Counted from the first letter of the stretch, positions 19,527 through 29,486 are shown. The stretch is DNA of 64,000 bases from Verrucomicrobium spinosum DSM 4136 = JCM 18804 (GCF_000172155.1 NZ_ABIZ01000001.1:6233105-6297104), one strand, 5' to 3'. Program-made: numbers and translations. The notes: generated from the letters alone by a model not told the origin.

Positions 19527-20900
19527 CTACTTTTTGACCTCAGGCTTGGACGACAGGGTGTTCTGAGTCCGGTTGTACAGGTCTTCAGACTTTGACATCT
19601 TTCTCGCCGCATTGGCGCTTGCTCCGCCGGCATTGAACATCTGCAGCCGCTCCTGCTGGCTCAGCCCCAGCTTCTCCAGTTCCGGCGAAGCCAGGCGTTT
19701 GGCCTCGCTCAGCGACCAGGAGCAGGCGGCATTGTAGGCCTTGGTCGCCTCTTCATGCCGCCCTTCGTCGCTCAGCTTCACCGCCAGCGCTTCCTTCTCC
19801 GTCGAGATGGCGCGCGCCACCTCGACCAGCACGGCTTTGTTGACCGTGTTGGCGATGAGAGCCGGATCATTCACCCTGCGGGCTACAGAACGGGTCAGGC
19901 TGCGATTCTCGATACCCGTGAGTGCATTCACCGAGATCACCTCCGCGGTGGCCACAGGGGCATCGGTATCCGCCACACCCTCGGGAATCTCCACCTCCAG
20001 GAGGAGGTACTTGTGCTGCCGGGCGTAGATCTGGTTCATCTCCAGTTCCACGTCCTGGCCATGGATGTCAGCCTCGCGGCCCAGCACGCGCACGGGGCGC
20101 ACGCCCTCCGCACACTGCACGCGCACCCGGATCCGCTGCGCCACGACGGAGAGAATGTCACCGAACTCCGTCTGGAAGATGCCCGCGAGATTCTGACTGT
20201 TCTCAATGAAGGCATGGTTGCCATCGCTGCGCAGGGCCAGCTCGGTCATCAGGTCCTCATTGTAGCCCAGCCCCAGCCCCAACGTGGTGACGGTGATGCC
20301 CTCCTTGGCCAGAGATGCACCCAGTCGACCAAGATCCTGGGGTGAGGAGGGTCCCACATTGGCCATGCCATCTGAGAGCAGGACCACGCGGTTCACCTGA
20401 TTGGGCCGCTTGTTGCGCCGGAGTTCTTCGGCCCCTTTGCTGATGCCAGAAAACAAGGCAGTCGAGCCCCCGGCCTGAATGCGGTCAATCGCCGCCTTCA
20501 CACGATCACGATCCGTCAGATCCGTGGCCGGAGAGATGAGGGAGACGGCGTCGTCATAGGCGACCACGGAGACCATGTCCCCGGCTCCGAGCCGGTCGAG
20601 CGCTTGCTTCGCGGCCTCGCGAGCGTGGACCATCTTGTCACCGCCCATGGACCCCGACTTGTCGATCACGATGGTCACATTCACCGGTGCCCTTTTGGCC
20701 GAGGCCTCCAGCTCCTGCCCCGTCAGGCCCACCTTCAGGTAGGTGGTCATTTTGCGCCCCGCAAGAATCTGCGGGTGCGCCAGCTCCACGGAGAGATCCA
20801 TGGCCGGAGTCGGTGGCACCGCACCGGCGGCCGATGGCAACACACCAGTAAGCACGCCGAAAAGGGTCGCACATGCCGAAGCAAAGAAAGGTAGTTTCAT
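19527..20900 (-). CDS. Secreted von Willebrand factor type A domain protein
   Basis: ATG at 20900 gives 457 residues starting MKLPFFASACATLFGVLTG, a clear signal peptide ending near AAGA. The VWA domain (about 70-250) has an intact MIDAS site, VIDKSGSMGG (about 80), with GGSTALFSGI and LLSDGMANVG supplying the other metal contacts. A beta-rich region and a helical tail follow. This organisation resembles secreted YfbK/VWA proteins of the Verrucomicrobia-Planctomycetes group, which bind metal and partner proteins. It lies upstream of the kinase-regulator pair on the same strand (82-base gap) and may be part of its sensory system or its target. Confidence 0.88.
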   Translation of the reverse strand: MKLPFFASACATLFGVLTGVLPSAAGAVPPTPAMDLSVELAHPQILAGRKMTTYLKVGLTGQELEASAKRAPVNVTIVIDKSGSMGGDKMVHAREAAKQALDRLGAGDMVSVVAYDDAVSLISPATDLTDRDRVKAAIDRIQAGGSTALFSGISKGAEELRRNKRPNQVNRVVLLSDGMANVGPSSPQDLGRLGASLAKEGITVTTLGLGLGYNEDLMTELALRSDGNHAFIENSQNLAGIFQTEFGDILSVVAQRIRVRVQCAEGVRPVRVLGREADIHGQDVELEMNQIYARQHKYLLLEVEIPEGVADTDAPVATAEVISVNALTGIENRSLTRSVARRVNDPALIANTVNKAVLVEVARAISTEKEALAVKLSDEGRHEEATKAYNAACSWSLSEAKRLASPELEKLGLSQQERLQMFNAGGASANAARKMSKSEDLYNRTQNTLSSKPEVKK

Positions 20901-21048
20901 GACACAAAGTTGAGCAGGAGGTTCACCCCGCCCCGCCATAATTGATCATGGCTTCAGCGTGGTTCTCCACATCCTCCGCCATCTTACGGCACCGTGCGTC
21001 AGACTGCTGTCAGCACTGTGTAAGAAGTATGTAAGTGCCACTCCGCCT

Positions 21049-21729
21049 TCAAGGCCTGGCAGGCAGCGGACCGTGGTCCAGATACTGCGTGGGATCCGGC
21101 ACTCCCGCGTCTTGAAAGGCCTCCCGACGCTCCACGCAGGTGCCGCAGGTGCCGCAGTGAATGTCGCCCCCTTTGTAACAGGACCAAGTGTGGGAAAAAT
21201 CGACCCCATAGGCCGTGCCAAGCTTGGCGATGCCGGCCTTGTCTTGGGCGATGAAGGGGCGGAGCAACTCCACCTGCGCGTAGGTACCACACATCATGGC
21301 AGAGGCCATGCTCTGCATGAAAGGTTCGCGGCAGTCCGGGTAGATCGCATGATCACCACTGTGAGCCGCAATCACCACGCCCCCCGCCTCCTGGCTCTCG
21401 GCGAGGCCGCAGGCGATGGCGAGCATGATGCCATTGCGAAACGGCACCACCGTGCGCTTCATGCTCTGCTCCTCGTAGTGGCCGTCAGGGATGTCTCCCC
21501 CGCTCTTCAGCAAATCTGACGCAAAGAGCTGGTCCATAAAGTCCAGCCGGATGACATCATGCCGCACGCCCAGCTGCTGGGCATGCCAGGCCGCCATCGG
21601 GATCTCCTTCGCATTGTGCTTGGAGCCGTAGTCAAAGCTCACACAACCCGCGACCTCGGTCTCCCGTGCGGCCCAATACAGAGCCGTCACGGAATCCATG
21701 CCACCGCTGAGGAGGACGAGGGTCTTCAT
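21049..21729 (-). CDS. queC: 7-cyano-7-deazaguanine synthase QueC
   Basis: ATG at 21729 gives 226 residues. QueC converts 7-carboxy-7-deazaguanine to preQ0 with ATP and ammonia in queuosine synthesis. It shows the PP-loop LLSGGMDSVTALYWA at the start, VPFRNGIMLAIA, and a zinc site of four cysteines in CYKGGDIHCGTCGTC near the C-terminus. It lies 21 bases after queF, forming a two-gene unit for consecutive steps. QueD and QueE are not in this window. Confidence 0.97.
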   Translation of the reverse strand: MKTLVLLSGGMDSVTALYWAARETEVAGCVSFDYGSKHNAKEIPMAAWHAQQLGVRHDVIRLDFMDQLFASDLLKSGGDIPDGHYEEQSMKRTVVPFRNGIMLAIACGLAESQEAGGVVIAAHSGDHAIYPDCREPFMQSMASAMMCGTYAQVELLRPFIAQDKAGIAKLGTAYGVDFSHTWSCYKGGDIHCGTCGTCVERREAFQDAGVPDPTQYLDHGPLPARP

Positions 21730-21750
21730 GGCACCACAAACAAAGATCAA

Positions 21751-22212
21751 TCAGTGAGCGTGACCGCAACCACCGCCGCCACACTCCACAGCGTCCTCAT
21801 CTTCGAAGTCCGGGTAGCGGGCTTCGCAGCTGAGCTGGATGCCGCCACGGGCACCGAAATCACCCCGCACGGTCATCTGCTTGGGCGAGGTCGCCTTCAC
21901 CAGATCATCCAGAATGCGGTTCACAATAGCCTCGTTGAACGAAGGGAAATTCCGGTACGCAGCAAGGTAGAACTTCAGCGACTTGGTCTCCACACAAAGC
22001 TGGTCCGGCACATACACGATCTCCACATGCGCGCAGTCCGGCTGCCCGGTCACCGGACAAAGGGAGGAGAACTCCGGGCAGTTGAGCGTGATCCGGTAGT
22101 TGCGCCCCGGTGTGCGGTTGGGAAAGGTCTCCAGCTTGGCCTCATCCGGAGAAGCGGGCAGACGGGATTCAGAGCGCCCCAGAAGGGAGAGGGAGTCAGC
22201 GGCAACAGTCAT
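21751..22212 (-). CDS. queF: NADPH-dependent 7-cyano-7-deazaguanine reductase QueF
   Basis: This 153-residue unimodular QueF reduces preQ0 to preQ1. The catalytic Cys is in FSSLCPVTGQPD (Cys52, Asp59). The QueF motif ETKSLKFYLAAYRNFPSFNE is intact, and LILDD follows in the variant form ILDDLVKATSPKQM. The C-terminus ends in a Cys/Gly/His stretch (CGGGGCGHAH) that could bind metal and is not part of the core family. ATG at 22212 is preferred over an upstream in-frame GTG. It lies directly upstream of queC. Confidence 0.95.
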   Translation of the reverse strand: MTVAADSLSLLGRSESRLPASPDEAKLETFPNRTPGRNYRITLNCPEFSSLCPVTGQPDCAHVEIVYVPDQLCVETKSLKFYLAAYRNFPSFNEAIVNRILDDLVKATSPKQMTVRGDFGARGGIQLSCEARYPDFEDEDAVECGGGGCGHAH

Positions 22213-22242
22213 GGGATGGCTTACCCCGAGAGGGGTCAAACA

Positions 22243-22330
22243 TCAAATGCCAAACTTCAATCTTCAAATGCCAAACTCCAAGGAGGCACCTGATACCGGA
22301 ACTCCCCTTGAAGTTTGATCTTTGAAGTTT
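22243..22330. repeat. Intergenic direct and inverted repeat (TCAAATGCCAAACT units)
   Basis: Between pckG and queF the sequence TCAAATGCCAAACT occurs twice within 30 bases (from 22243 and from 22264). It is followed from about 22307 by the opposite-sense copies CTTGAAGTTTG and TTTGAAGTTTT. The AT-rich units differ sharply from the GC-rich surroundings and could fold into a hairpin between the two genes. It resembles a small REP-like or MITE-like palindromic element. Confidence 0.6.
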
Positions 22331-22339
22331 TGCGAGTCT

Positions 22340-24118
22340 CTAGAACCGCCCCGCGAGCAATTCACGCTGATACACCAGCTCCTTGGGCAGGTAGTCGTAC
22401 AGATCGAGATACAACTCCTCGGCATTGAGCAGTTCCTGACGCAGCTCTTTGTGGTCCACCTTCATGAGCGAGTCGAAGTGGGCTTCGTCCATGCCTTCCA
22501 GCCCTTCCATGTTGATCTCGTGGAAGTTGGGCATCCAGCCGAGTTGCGTCTCGTGGCCTCGGCTTTTGCCGCGACAGCGATTCACAATCCACTCCAGCAC
22601 GCGCATGTTCTCGCCAAAGCCGGGCCAGATGAACTTGCCCTCGGCGTCCTTGCGGAACCAGTTCACGTGGAAGATGCGGGGCAGATCAGCGATGCGGCGG
22701 CGCATGTGCAGCCAGTGCTTGAAGTAGTCGCCCATGTTGTAGCCGCAGAATGGCAGCATGGCCATGGGGTCGCGGCGCACTTTGCCAACAGTCCCGGCAG
22801 CGGCGGCGGTCATCTCGCTGCCCATGTTGGCACCGACGAAGACGCCATGGACCCAGTTGAAAGACTGGAACACGAGCGGCATGGTAGTGGCGCGCCGTCC
22901 GCCAAAGATGATGGCATCAATGGGCACCCCCTCCGGCTTCTCCCAGTCAGGGTCAATCGTGGGGCACTGGGAAGCAGGAGCGGTGAAGCGGGAGTTGGGA
23001 TGCGCCGCTTTTCGACCGCAGCCGGGGTTCCACTCCTGGCCCGTCCAGTCGATCAGGTGGTCCGGGGGAGCACTCAGACCTTCCCACCAGACATCATTAT
23101 CGTCCGTCAGCGCGACATTGGTGAAGATGGTGTTGGCCCGCATGGAGGCCATGGCGTTGGGATTGCTCTCCCACGAAGTTCCTGGTGCCACCCCAAAGTA
23201 ACCCGCTTCAGGATTGACCGCATGCAGCTTGCCATCGGCACCCGGCCGCAGCCAGGCGATGTCATCCCCCACCGTGGTGACCTTCCAGCCTTCATAGCTA
23301 GGCGGAGGCACCAGCATCGCGAAGTTGGTCTTGCCACAAGCGCTTGGGAAGGCGGCTGCCACGTAGCTCTTTTTGCCATCAGGTGATTCAACACCGCTGA
23401 TGAGCATGTGCTCGGCCATCCATCCTTCATCACGCCCCATCACGCTGGCGATGCGCAAGGCGAGGCACTTCTTGCCCAGCAGGGCATTGCCGCCATAACC
23501 ACTGCCATAGGACCAGATAGCGCGCTCGCCGGGGAAGTGCACAATGTACTTCTCGCTGTTGCACGGCCACGTGACGTCTTTTGCCCCGGCCTCAAGGGGC
23601 GCTCCGACGCTGTGAAGACAGGGCACAAATTCACCATCTTCATCGAGTTGCTCGATGACCGCACTGCCCATCCGGGTCATCAGCCTCATGTTCACCACCG
23701 CATAGGCGGAGTCGGTGAGCTGCACGCCGATGACACTGAACTTGGAGCCCAGCGGCCCCATGCAGAAAGGCACCACGTACATGGTGCGGCCCTTCATCGA
23801 ACCACGAAAAACCCGCTTCAGCGTGGCCTTCATCTCATTGGGCTCCACCCAGTTGTTGGTGGGACCCGCATCCTGCTTCCGCTTTGAGCAGATGAAAGTG
23901 CGGTCCTCCACACGGGCCACATCGTTCGGATCACTCCAGGCGAGAAAGCTGTTCGGACGCTTCACCGGATCCAAGCGGCGAAAGGTGCCTGCCTGGACCA
24001 GTTTTTCACAAAGCTGATTCCACTCTTCCTGCGATCCATCACACCATTGGATGTGATCCGGCTGGCACAGGGTGGCACACTCATCCACCCAAGTTTGAAG
24101 ACGCTGATGACGGGTCAT
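22340..24118 (-). CDS. pckG: Phosphoenolpyruvate carboxykinase (GTP)
   Basis: This 592-residue enzyme, starting [17 protein letters not shown], interconverts oxaloacetate and phosphoenolpyruvate using GTP, the gluconeogenic step. The GTP-type signature [15 protein letters not shown] with the catalytic Cys is intact. Other landmarks are [34 protein letters not shown] (here [14 protein letters not shown]) and [12 protein letters not shown]. The length is normal. ATG at 24118 is favoured over a longer frame. The 117-base upstream space probably contains its promoter. Confidence 0.97.
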   Translation of the reverse strand: MTRHQRLQTWVDECATLCQPDHIQWCDGSQEEWNQLCEKLVQAGTFRRLDPVKRPNSFLAWSDPNDVARVEDRTFICSKRKQDAGPTNNWVEPNEMKATLKRVFRGSMKGRTMYVVPFCMGPLGSKFSVIGVQLTDSAYAVVNMRLMTRMGSAVIEQLDEDGEFVPCLHSVGAPLEAGAKDVTWPCNSEKYIVHFPGERAIWSYGSGYGGNALLGKKCLALRIASVMGRDEGWMAEHMLISGVESPDGKKSYVAAAFPSACGKTNFAMLVPPPSYEGWKVTTVGDDIAWLRPGADGKLHAVNPEAGYFGVAPGTSWESNPNAMASMRANTIFTNVALTDDNDVWWEGLSAPPDHLIDWTGQEWNPGCGRKAAHPNSRFTAPASQCPTIDPDWEKPEGVPIDAIIFGGRRATTMPLVFQSFNWVHGVFVGANMGSEMTAAAAGTVGKVRRDPMAMLPFCGYNMGDYFKHWLHMRRRIADLPRIFHVNWFRKDAEGKFIWPGFGENMRVLEWIVNRCRGKSRGHETQLGWMPNFHEINMEGLEGMDEAHFDSLMKVDHKELRQELLNAEELYLDLYDYLPKELVYQRELLAGRF

Positions 24119-24236
24119 GTTGGCAGTATCGTTCGGAAAACCCCATCTTCTCGGCAATGCTTGCAAAAGTGCAAGCAGCCATTGTCAGCACGTTTCCACC
24201 CACCTGCGCCGGGCTTTTTGCCAAAGCCACTCTCAA

Positions 24237-25094
24237 TCAACGATATGTGCCCACTCCCGGACGGCTGCCGGTCTGTTGAAAAAACAGCGGAGGGAGCGAT
24301 TCATCGCCATCCGTCGGCTGGCAGTTGGCGAGATGTGGATGAGCCCCCAACATGTGCGCCATGAGTGGGTCCAGCTCAGCGCTGATGGCTGATGGCAGTC
24401 TCATGGTATCCGCCGAGCCCAATCCAAATACTTGCTCCTTAAATCCATCAAAAATAAATGCCGCGTAGGGCATCTGAGGAATCAGCACAAACACCAATGA
24501 GGGCGTCATGGACCGGATCAGGGCCAAAGCAGCCAGGGGCAGCAACCGGATTGCAGGATGCCCGTGGTAAGCCGACGCCACAGCCAGACCGCTCACCTCC
24601 ACGACCCATCGCCCCTCACTGCGCCCTTCTGCCACCGCCGTATTGATGGTGCTGGTGTAGAGGACCCCTTGAGCGGGCGGCATACGCCTCACTGATTCAA
24701 ACAACTTGAGCCCCGAGGCCGTGGTGCCCGGCCGATAAAACCGAAAGCGCAGGCTGGCTGCCAGAGGTCCGTTTACCTCATTAAGTACAAGGTGAAAGTT
24801 CAGTGTATCACAGGCCAGGGTGTATCGCCTCCCTACGCGCATCGCATCCAGCGGAAGAGTCCCCTGCTCCTCATAGACACTGCCACGAAAACGCTGGATC
24901 CTCGCCATCGCTTCATCATGCACCCAGAGACTGGTGGCAGCCAACTGGCTCTGGACACTAGGTGGTAAAACCGTGAGCACCAGTCTCGCACCCTCAAGAA
25001 TGGCTGCGGCGGGGAAACCCTGCGCCCGTTCACCCGCCAAAGGCATGCCTGCCTCTGTACTGAAACTGGCCAGGGATTCGTTGCGAATGCTCAT
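24237..25094 (-). CDS. Hypothetical protein, 285 residues
   Basis: No family was recognised. ATG at 25094 is used; an in-frame TTG at 25121 would add nine residues. There is no signal peptide or convincing membrane segment, although residues about 185-215 are hydrophobic (AIRLLPLAALALIRSMTPSLVFVLIPQMPY). The N-terminal half contains LRFRFYRPGTTASGLKLFESVRRMPP and resembles a beta-rich domain; a distant PilZ-like or cupin-like fold is possible but unproven. It lies upstream of pckG on the same strand with a 118-base gap. Confidence 0.65.
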   Translation of the reverse strand: MSIRNESLASFSTEAGMPLAGERAQGFPAAAILEGARLVLTVLPPSVQSQLAATSLWVHDEAMARIQRFRGSVYEEQGTLPLDAMRVGRRYTLACDTLNFHLVLNEVNGPLAASLRFRFYRPGTTASGLKLFESVRRMPPAQGVLYTSTINTAVAEGRSEGRWVVEVSGLAVASAYHGHPAIRLLPLAALALIRSMTPSLVFVLIPQMPYAAFIFDGFKEQVFGLGSADTMRLPSAISAELDPLMAHMLGAHPHLANCQPTDGDESLPPLFFQQTGSRPGVGTYR

Positions 25095-25121
25095 GAAAAA
25101 GGGACGGATTTTTTTAGGCAA

Positions 25122-25505
25122 CTGTGGGGGAGAAAAGCAAACTCAGGGCCAGTACGGAAATTCAATGCGCAAGGATGGCGCACCGATTTGTTGTGAAAAA
25201 TTCACAGCCCGTGATGCCTTGATGAAGAATCCCGATGATCATTCTGACACACAGGTAAAAGGCTGATACGACGCTCACCGAGCATAGCGCAGGGTGTGCC
25301 GATGGGTATCCGTAGGATTACGTATTTTCCGATCTAAGTGGCTCGATCTCAATCCGATCAGCCATTTGCCAATCCCGTATCCTGCTAGGAGGGGATGCCT
25401 TGCACCTTCGGGTATAATCCATATCGGTCGTAAGGACGCGGCTTTAAATTCTCCTTCTCTGGCAAACTTGCAAGCTTTGTTAAGAACACGCAGTGTTCCC
25501 GCCCT
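25122..25505. other. Intergenic region upstream of the MFS efflux gene
   Basis: These 384 bases between divergent genes carry no convincing open frame or stable hairpin. They are more AT-rich than the neighbours and contain a TATAAT at about 25411, about 95 bases before the GTG start of the MFS gene. No matching -35 element at 16-18 bases was found, so no promoter is called. Confidence 0.5.
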
Positions 25506-26711
25506 GTGTCCGCCGCTTCCCGTAAAACTCAGTTCACGGTCATCTTCATCACGATCCTGCTCAGCACCATCGGTTTTGGCGTCTGCATTCCAGTGTTGCC
25601 GCTGTACGCCAAGACCTTTGGCGCGAGCGAGTTTCTCAATGGGTTGTTGATAGGCGTCTTCCCCATGATGGTGTTCCTGGCCTCCCCACTATGGGGAAAG
25701 CTTTCCGACCGGGTGGGTCGGCGTCCGGTCCTCATTTTCAGCGTGCTGGGGTCTGCGGCGGGATACTTCCTCATGGGGTTCGCCCATACCCTGCCCCTCC
25801 TCTTCCTCGCCCGGATCGTGGACGGCGCATCTGGCGGAAATGTGGCAGCGGCACAGGCGTACATTGCCGACATCACCAGCCCTCAGGAACGTTCGCGCGC
25901 CATGGGGATGATTGGCGCAGCATTCGGGATTGGCTTCATTATCGGACCCGCGCTGGGCGGCATCGCCGCTCAGATCTCCCCGAATGCCCCCTTCTTCCTG
26001 GTGGGCATACTTTGCCTGATCAATGCGGTGTTGATCTGGACATCGCTACCTGAAAGCCTGACTCAGGAAAGGCGTCACCTGCATGGCGCGCCCCAGCCTC
26101 TCACGGCACTGCCCCGCCACGCCGATGGTCCAGTGTACTTCACCGTGGCCGCGTCTTACCTCGTCTGCCTCGCCGCCTTCTCCATCATGACCACAGTGTT
26201 CTCGCTCTTCGCCCAGGAGCGCTTTGGAATGGATGAACAGCATGTTGGCTACGTCATGGCCGCCATTGGTTTCGTGGGTGTGATCATGCAAGGCGGGGTC
26301 ATGCGCAAGCTGCTGCCTGCTTACGGAGACATCCGGCTCGCACTCAGCGGCATGTCCATTCTGCTGGTCAGCTTCGTCCTGCTACCTCTGGATACTGGCT
26401 TGTACGGCCTCTATGCAGTGAGCTGTCTGATTGCCGTCGGGAACAGCTTGGTGCAACCCACCCTCAATGGGCTCGCCTCCCGCTGCGTGACGAACGCCTG
26501 GCAGGGCCGGGCGATGGGACTCCTCCAATCCTCCGCCAGCCTCGGCCGCACGGTAGGGCCTGTGCTGGGTGGCTGGTTGCTCGGTTTCGACCGGGGAGAT
26601 GCCCACTATGGTCGAACCCCGTTTTGGGTGGCCGCAGCCCTCATGGCCGTGACCTTGGCCATCGCTTCCCGCTTGCGGGACCCGCAATGCCCGCCAGAAC
26701 CAGGCACATAG
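25506..26711 (+). CDS. MFS efflux transporter, TetA/MdtG-like
   Basis: This 401-residue protein starts at GTG and has 12 predicted membrane segments. Motif A is GKLSDRVGRRPVLIFS (about 66-81), and motif C-like glycines are in GAAFGIGFIIGPALGG (about 139-154), typical of the 12-segment drug/H+ antiporters such as tetracycline pumps. ISPNAPFFLVGILCLINAVL follows as in TetA. The convergent gene is a LysR-type regulator, but it is transcribed toward this gene, so a direct regulatory pairing is not evident. The substrate is not known. Confidence 0.9.
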   Translation: MSAASRKTQFTVIFITILLSTIGFGVCIPVLPLYAKTFGASEFLNGLLIGVFPMMVFLASPLWGKLSDRVGRRPVLIFSVLGSAAGYFLMGFAHTLPLLFLARIVDGASGGNVAAAQAYIADITSPQERSRAMGMIGAAFGIGFIIGPALGGIAAQISPNAPFFLVGILCLINAVLIWTSLPESLTQERRHLHGAPQPLTALPRHADGPVYFTVAASYLVCLAAFSIMTTVFSLFAQERFGMDEQHVGYVMAAIGFVGVIMQGGVMRKLLPAYGDIRLALSGMSILLVSFVLLPLDTGLYGLYAVSCLIAVGNSLVQPTLNGLASRCVTNAWQGRAMGLLQSSASLGRTVGPVLGGWLLGFDRGDAHYGRTPFWVAAALMAVTLAIASRLRDPQCPPEPGT

Positions 26712-26761
26712 CATTCAGAAGGACCAATGGTCCGGCCTCATCAAGCCATGACCAGCGAACC

Positions 26762-27691
26762 TCAACCCGGCACCTTTTTCAGAGACTCCTTCAACTCTCG
26801 CGTCAGCCAATCTGCGGCCGCCCGAGCGTGGGGGCGGATGCGCAACAAACGGGGATGAAACACCAGCGCCAGCTTCCGGGCCACGGCAGAGAGAAACGGC
26901 GGCTTTAGGACCAGCACCTTCTGTCCGGAAAAATCCGGCCGCGCCGCCACGGGCAGGATGCCCGCAAAGGCTCCCGTCGCCACGGCACGAGCCGCCTGCG
27001 GGAAACTCTCGGCTTCCAGCAGCACTTCAAAGTTATGCCCGTGCCGGGCTGCGGCGTCTTTCACGCGCGGCAGGAAACTCGCATCGGTGGCCAGGGTCGC
27101 CCAAGGGAGATTGCCCAGCATCCAGGCCACATCTTCGCGACGAACCCTGGGCACCAGGGTTTCAGGAATAAACAATGCGTAAGGAAGCTGTCCTATCACG
27201 ACCTGCTTCAACGGCTCCACGGCGGTGCCGGCGCGCACAATGCCAAAATCCAGCCGCGCATGAAGCAACTGCTCCACGATGTGATCGGAGCGCAGATTCT
27301 TCAGACCCAGACGGCTCTGCGGCATGTTTTCCACCCAACCTCCCAAGGAGGGAAGCACCAGCCATTGCAGGATGCTGTCCCCCGCGCCAAGCGTGTAAAG
27401 CACAGGCTGGCTCTTGCACTCACATTTGAAGTCATGCAGCCCCGCAAGCTGCTCCCTCACCACTGCCGCGAGACGGCGGCCATGATCATTAAGTGCCAGA
27501 TGCTTTCCCCGACGTTCGGTGAGCGCCACCCCGAAGAACTGCTCCAGTTCTGAGATCTGGCGGCTGAACTGGCTCTGTCGCACCGCATCATCCTTGGCCG
27601 CGCGGGCTATCCCGCCCGCTTCCGCCACCTCCAGGAAGGTACGCAGCCGGTCCAATGACAGGCCACGCTCTGAAAACAGCTCATCAAACAT
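26762..27691 (-). CDS. LysR-family transcriptional regulator
   Basis: This 309-residue regulator has an N-terminal winged HTH (LDRLRTFLEVAEAGGIARAAKDDAVRQSQFSRQISELEQFFGV, about 13-55) and a periplasmic-binding-like effector domain (about 95-295; LGAGDSILQWLVLPSLG, FGIVRAGTA, LATDASFLPRVKDAAARHG). The AARHGHN and KVLVLKPP segments are typical. ATG at 27691 is chosen because the HTH starts just after it; the longer frame runs into the end of the YebC gene. Targets are unknown. Confidence 0.9.
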   Translation of the reverse strand: MFDELFSERGLSLDRLRTFLEVAEAGGIARAAKDDAVRQSQFSRQISELEQFFGVALTERRGKHLALNDHGRRLAAVVREQLAGLHDFKCECKSQPVLYTLGAGDSILQWLVLPSLGGWVENMPQSRLGLKNLRSDHIVEQLLHARLDFGIVRAGTAVEPLKQVVIGQLPYALFIPETLVPRVRREDVAWMLGNLPWATLATDASFLPRVKDAAARHGHNFEVLLEAESFPQAARAVATGAFAGILPVAARPDFSGQKVLVLKPPFLSAVARKLALVFHPRLLRIRPHARAAADWLTRELKESLKKVPG

Positions 27692-27725
27692 CTTCGCAGC
27701 GGCCCAGGTTCGAGGACATATCAGG

Positions 27726-28451
27726 TCACTTGACAGCCGCGTACACCCGGTGGACATCCGCATGTCCGTCCAGGGCCTGAAGGAACTTCGTCACCTCTTC
27801 GCGCTGAGCCTCCGTGAGTTCCGGATAGTCCTTGGGCTGGTAGTGCAGTTCTGATGTCGTCACCAGCCAGCCCTGCGCCTTGAGAGCCTTGGTCACAGAA
27901 TCAAGACTGGCCATGGGGCAGAAGAAACGCGCACCGACGTGACTGGCTATCTCCTCGTCATCCAGCTCCATGGGCTCCACGTTGTCCGCCTCCGCCTCCA
28001 GTGCTGCGATCTCGATGTCCGTGGTGGCCTCAGGATGGTGCGCCTCCACCAGGCCGCAATGGTCGAACATCCACGCCACAGAGCCTGGCGTGCCCAGCGT
28101 TCCGGCCTTGAAGATCATCTTGATCTCCGTGGAGGTGCGATTGTTGTTGTCCGTCAGGCAGTCCACAACCACCGGCACCCGGTGCGGTGTGAAGCCCTCA
28201 TAGATGACCGTCTGGTATTGCACGGCATCCGCCCCCGTGCCGGAGCCCTTGGCAATGGCCCGCTCAATGGTGTCACGGGTCACACTCTGCTTCTTCGCCA
28301 CCGCAATCGCGGCCGCCAGGCGGGCATTAAACTCGGGGTTTGGTCCGCCCAATTTCGTCGCCACCTGAATTTCCCGCGTCAGCTTGCCGACGATCTTGCC
28401 TTTTTGGTCAGCGGCCAGTTCCCGCCATTTCTGTTTCCATTGTGCACCCAT
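27726..28451 (-). CDS. YebC/PmpR family DNA-binding regulator
   Basis: This 241-residue protein shows the YebC signature: WKQKWRELAADQKGKIVGKLTREI at the N-terminus, GGPNPEFNARLAAAIAVAKKQSVTRDTIERAIAKG, YEGFTPHRVPVVVDCLTDNNNRT and GTLGTPGSVAWMFDHCG. Members bind DNA or assist ribosome progression on proline-rich stretches. The N-terminus varies from the common SGHSKWxxI form (here QWKQKW), as seen in the YeeN-like subgroup. It lies upstream of the LysR gene on the same strand. Confidence 0.93.
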   Translation of the reverse strand: MGAQWKQKWRELAADQKGKIVGKLTREIQVATKLGGPNPEFNARLAAAIAVAKKQSVTRDTIERAIAKGSGTGADAVQYQTVIYEGFTPHRVPVVVDCLTDNNNRTSTEIKMIFKAGTLGTPGSVAWMFDHCGLVEAHHPEATTDIEIAALEAEADNVEPMELDDEEIASHVGARFFCPMASLDSVTKALKAQGWLVTTSELHYQPKDYPELTEAQREEVTKFLQALDGHADVHRVYAAVK

Positions 28452-28493
28452 CCTCCGATGGTGGGCGGGATTGCCGCGGTTGCAAGACGATTG

Positions 28494-29486
28494 TCAGGAG
28501 CGCCCGCGCGGGGCACGAAGCCCGGGGATCACCGTTTTTTCAATCCATGCTTTCACGAGTGCCTTCTCGCTTTCGGGAAACTCATGCGCAATCCCTTCCA
28601 TCTCGTGTTCGGTGATTTCCAGCCGGGCATCCTTGGCCGCCTGCATCATCGCCCTCATGTAGTCCTTGGAACCGTTGCCGGTGTTACCCCAGGCAAAGTA
28701 GCCATACTTGTCCCGCAGCTTCTTCTTGGCGGAGTTGGTCTGAGCCCCGCCCTCGATCACGACAAAGGCATTGAAGAACTCCGTGTACTCTTTCCGCCCG
28801 AACGCCACCGCGCTGCCGATGGTGTGGGCCCCATTGCTGAAGCCTGCCACCACTTTCACCTGGGGATCGAGGTTGGGCAGAAGTTTGATCAACTCTGCCA
28901 GCATGGTCTGCTGATAGTCGAGGATCACATCCATCTTCCCCTCACCCATCGCCTTGTTGGGGGAAGGCGCCGTGTCAGGATAGGGCAGGCCCGCGATGAC
29001 GTATTGCGACTTGTCCACCAGGGGAAAGCCGCCTCCCGGTTGATTGCTCCCCTTGCCGCCGCCGATCCAGACCAGGAGGGGCACGGGTTTGGCAGGATCA
29101 AACGACTCTGGGATACGGACATTGCACGCAGCCGCCTCCCCGTTGTGATCCTTGGGCAAATCAGGAAAAGTCAGCGTGACCGTCGCGCCCGGCTTGAGGC
29201 GGGCATCCGTCGCCAGTGTCACCTTGGCCGCAACACCTCCAGCCAGCGCTCCCGGACTCTGCCAGGATTGCACAAACTGCTGGTCTTCCGGTGACAGGAG
29301 ATTCACGGCCAGCGTGAACTCGCGGCCATCTGCCCGGCGGATCCTCACCTGTTCCCCTTGTTTGGCCACAATCTCGGCCTCAATCACCCGCCCTGACTTG
29401 TCTTTAAAGGCTCTCGCATGACCACATGGCGTCAACAGCGCCAGAAGGATTCCAGCAAGGCCACCACGAAAAACGACGGTGTTCAT
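28494..29486 (-). CDS. Secreted SHD1-domain protein with alpha/beta-hydrolase-like domain
   Basis: This 330-residue protein starts MNTVVFRGGLAGILLALLTPCGHA, a signal peptide. Residues about 25-75 (FKDKSGRVIEAEIVAKQGEQVRIRRADGREFTLAVNLLS) match the SLA1 homology domain 1 common in exported verrucomicrobial and planctomycete proteins. The rest resembles an esterase-type alpha/beta hydrolase: VPLLVWIGGG for the oxyanion region, VVAGFSNGAHTIGSAVAFG as nucleophile elbow (Gly-x-Ser-x-Gly, Ser about 217), and the His in GIAHEFPESEKALV as the likely catalytic base. It lies upstream of yebC, with a 42-base gap on the same strand. Substrate unknown. Confidence 0.78.
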   Translation of the reverse strand: MNTVVFRGGLAGILLALLTPCGHARAFKDKSGRVIEAEIVAKQGEQVRIRRADGREFTLAVNLLSPEDQQFVQSWQSPGALAGGVAAKVTLATDARLKPGATVTLTFPDLPKDHNGEAAACNVRIPESFDPAKPVPLLVWIGGGKGSNQPGGGFPLVDKSQYVIAGLPYPDTAPSPNKAMGEGKMDVILDYQQTMLAELIKLLPNLDPQVKVVAGFSNGAHTIGSAVAFGRKEYTEFFNAFVVIEGGAQTNSAKKKLRDKYGYFAWGNTGNGSKDYMRAMMQAAKDARLEITEHEMEGIAHEFPESEKALVKAWIEKTVIPGLRAPRGRS

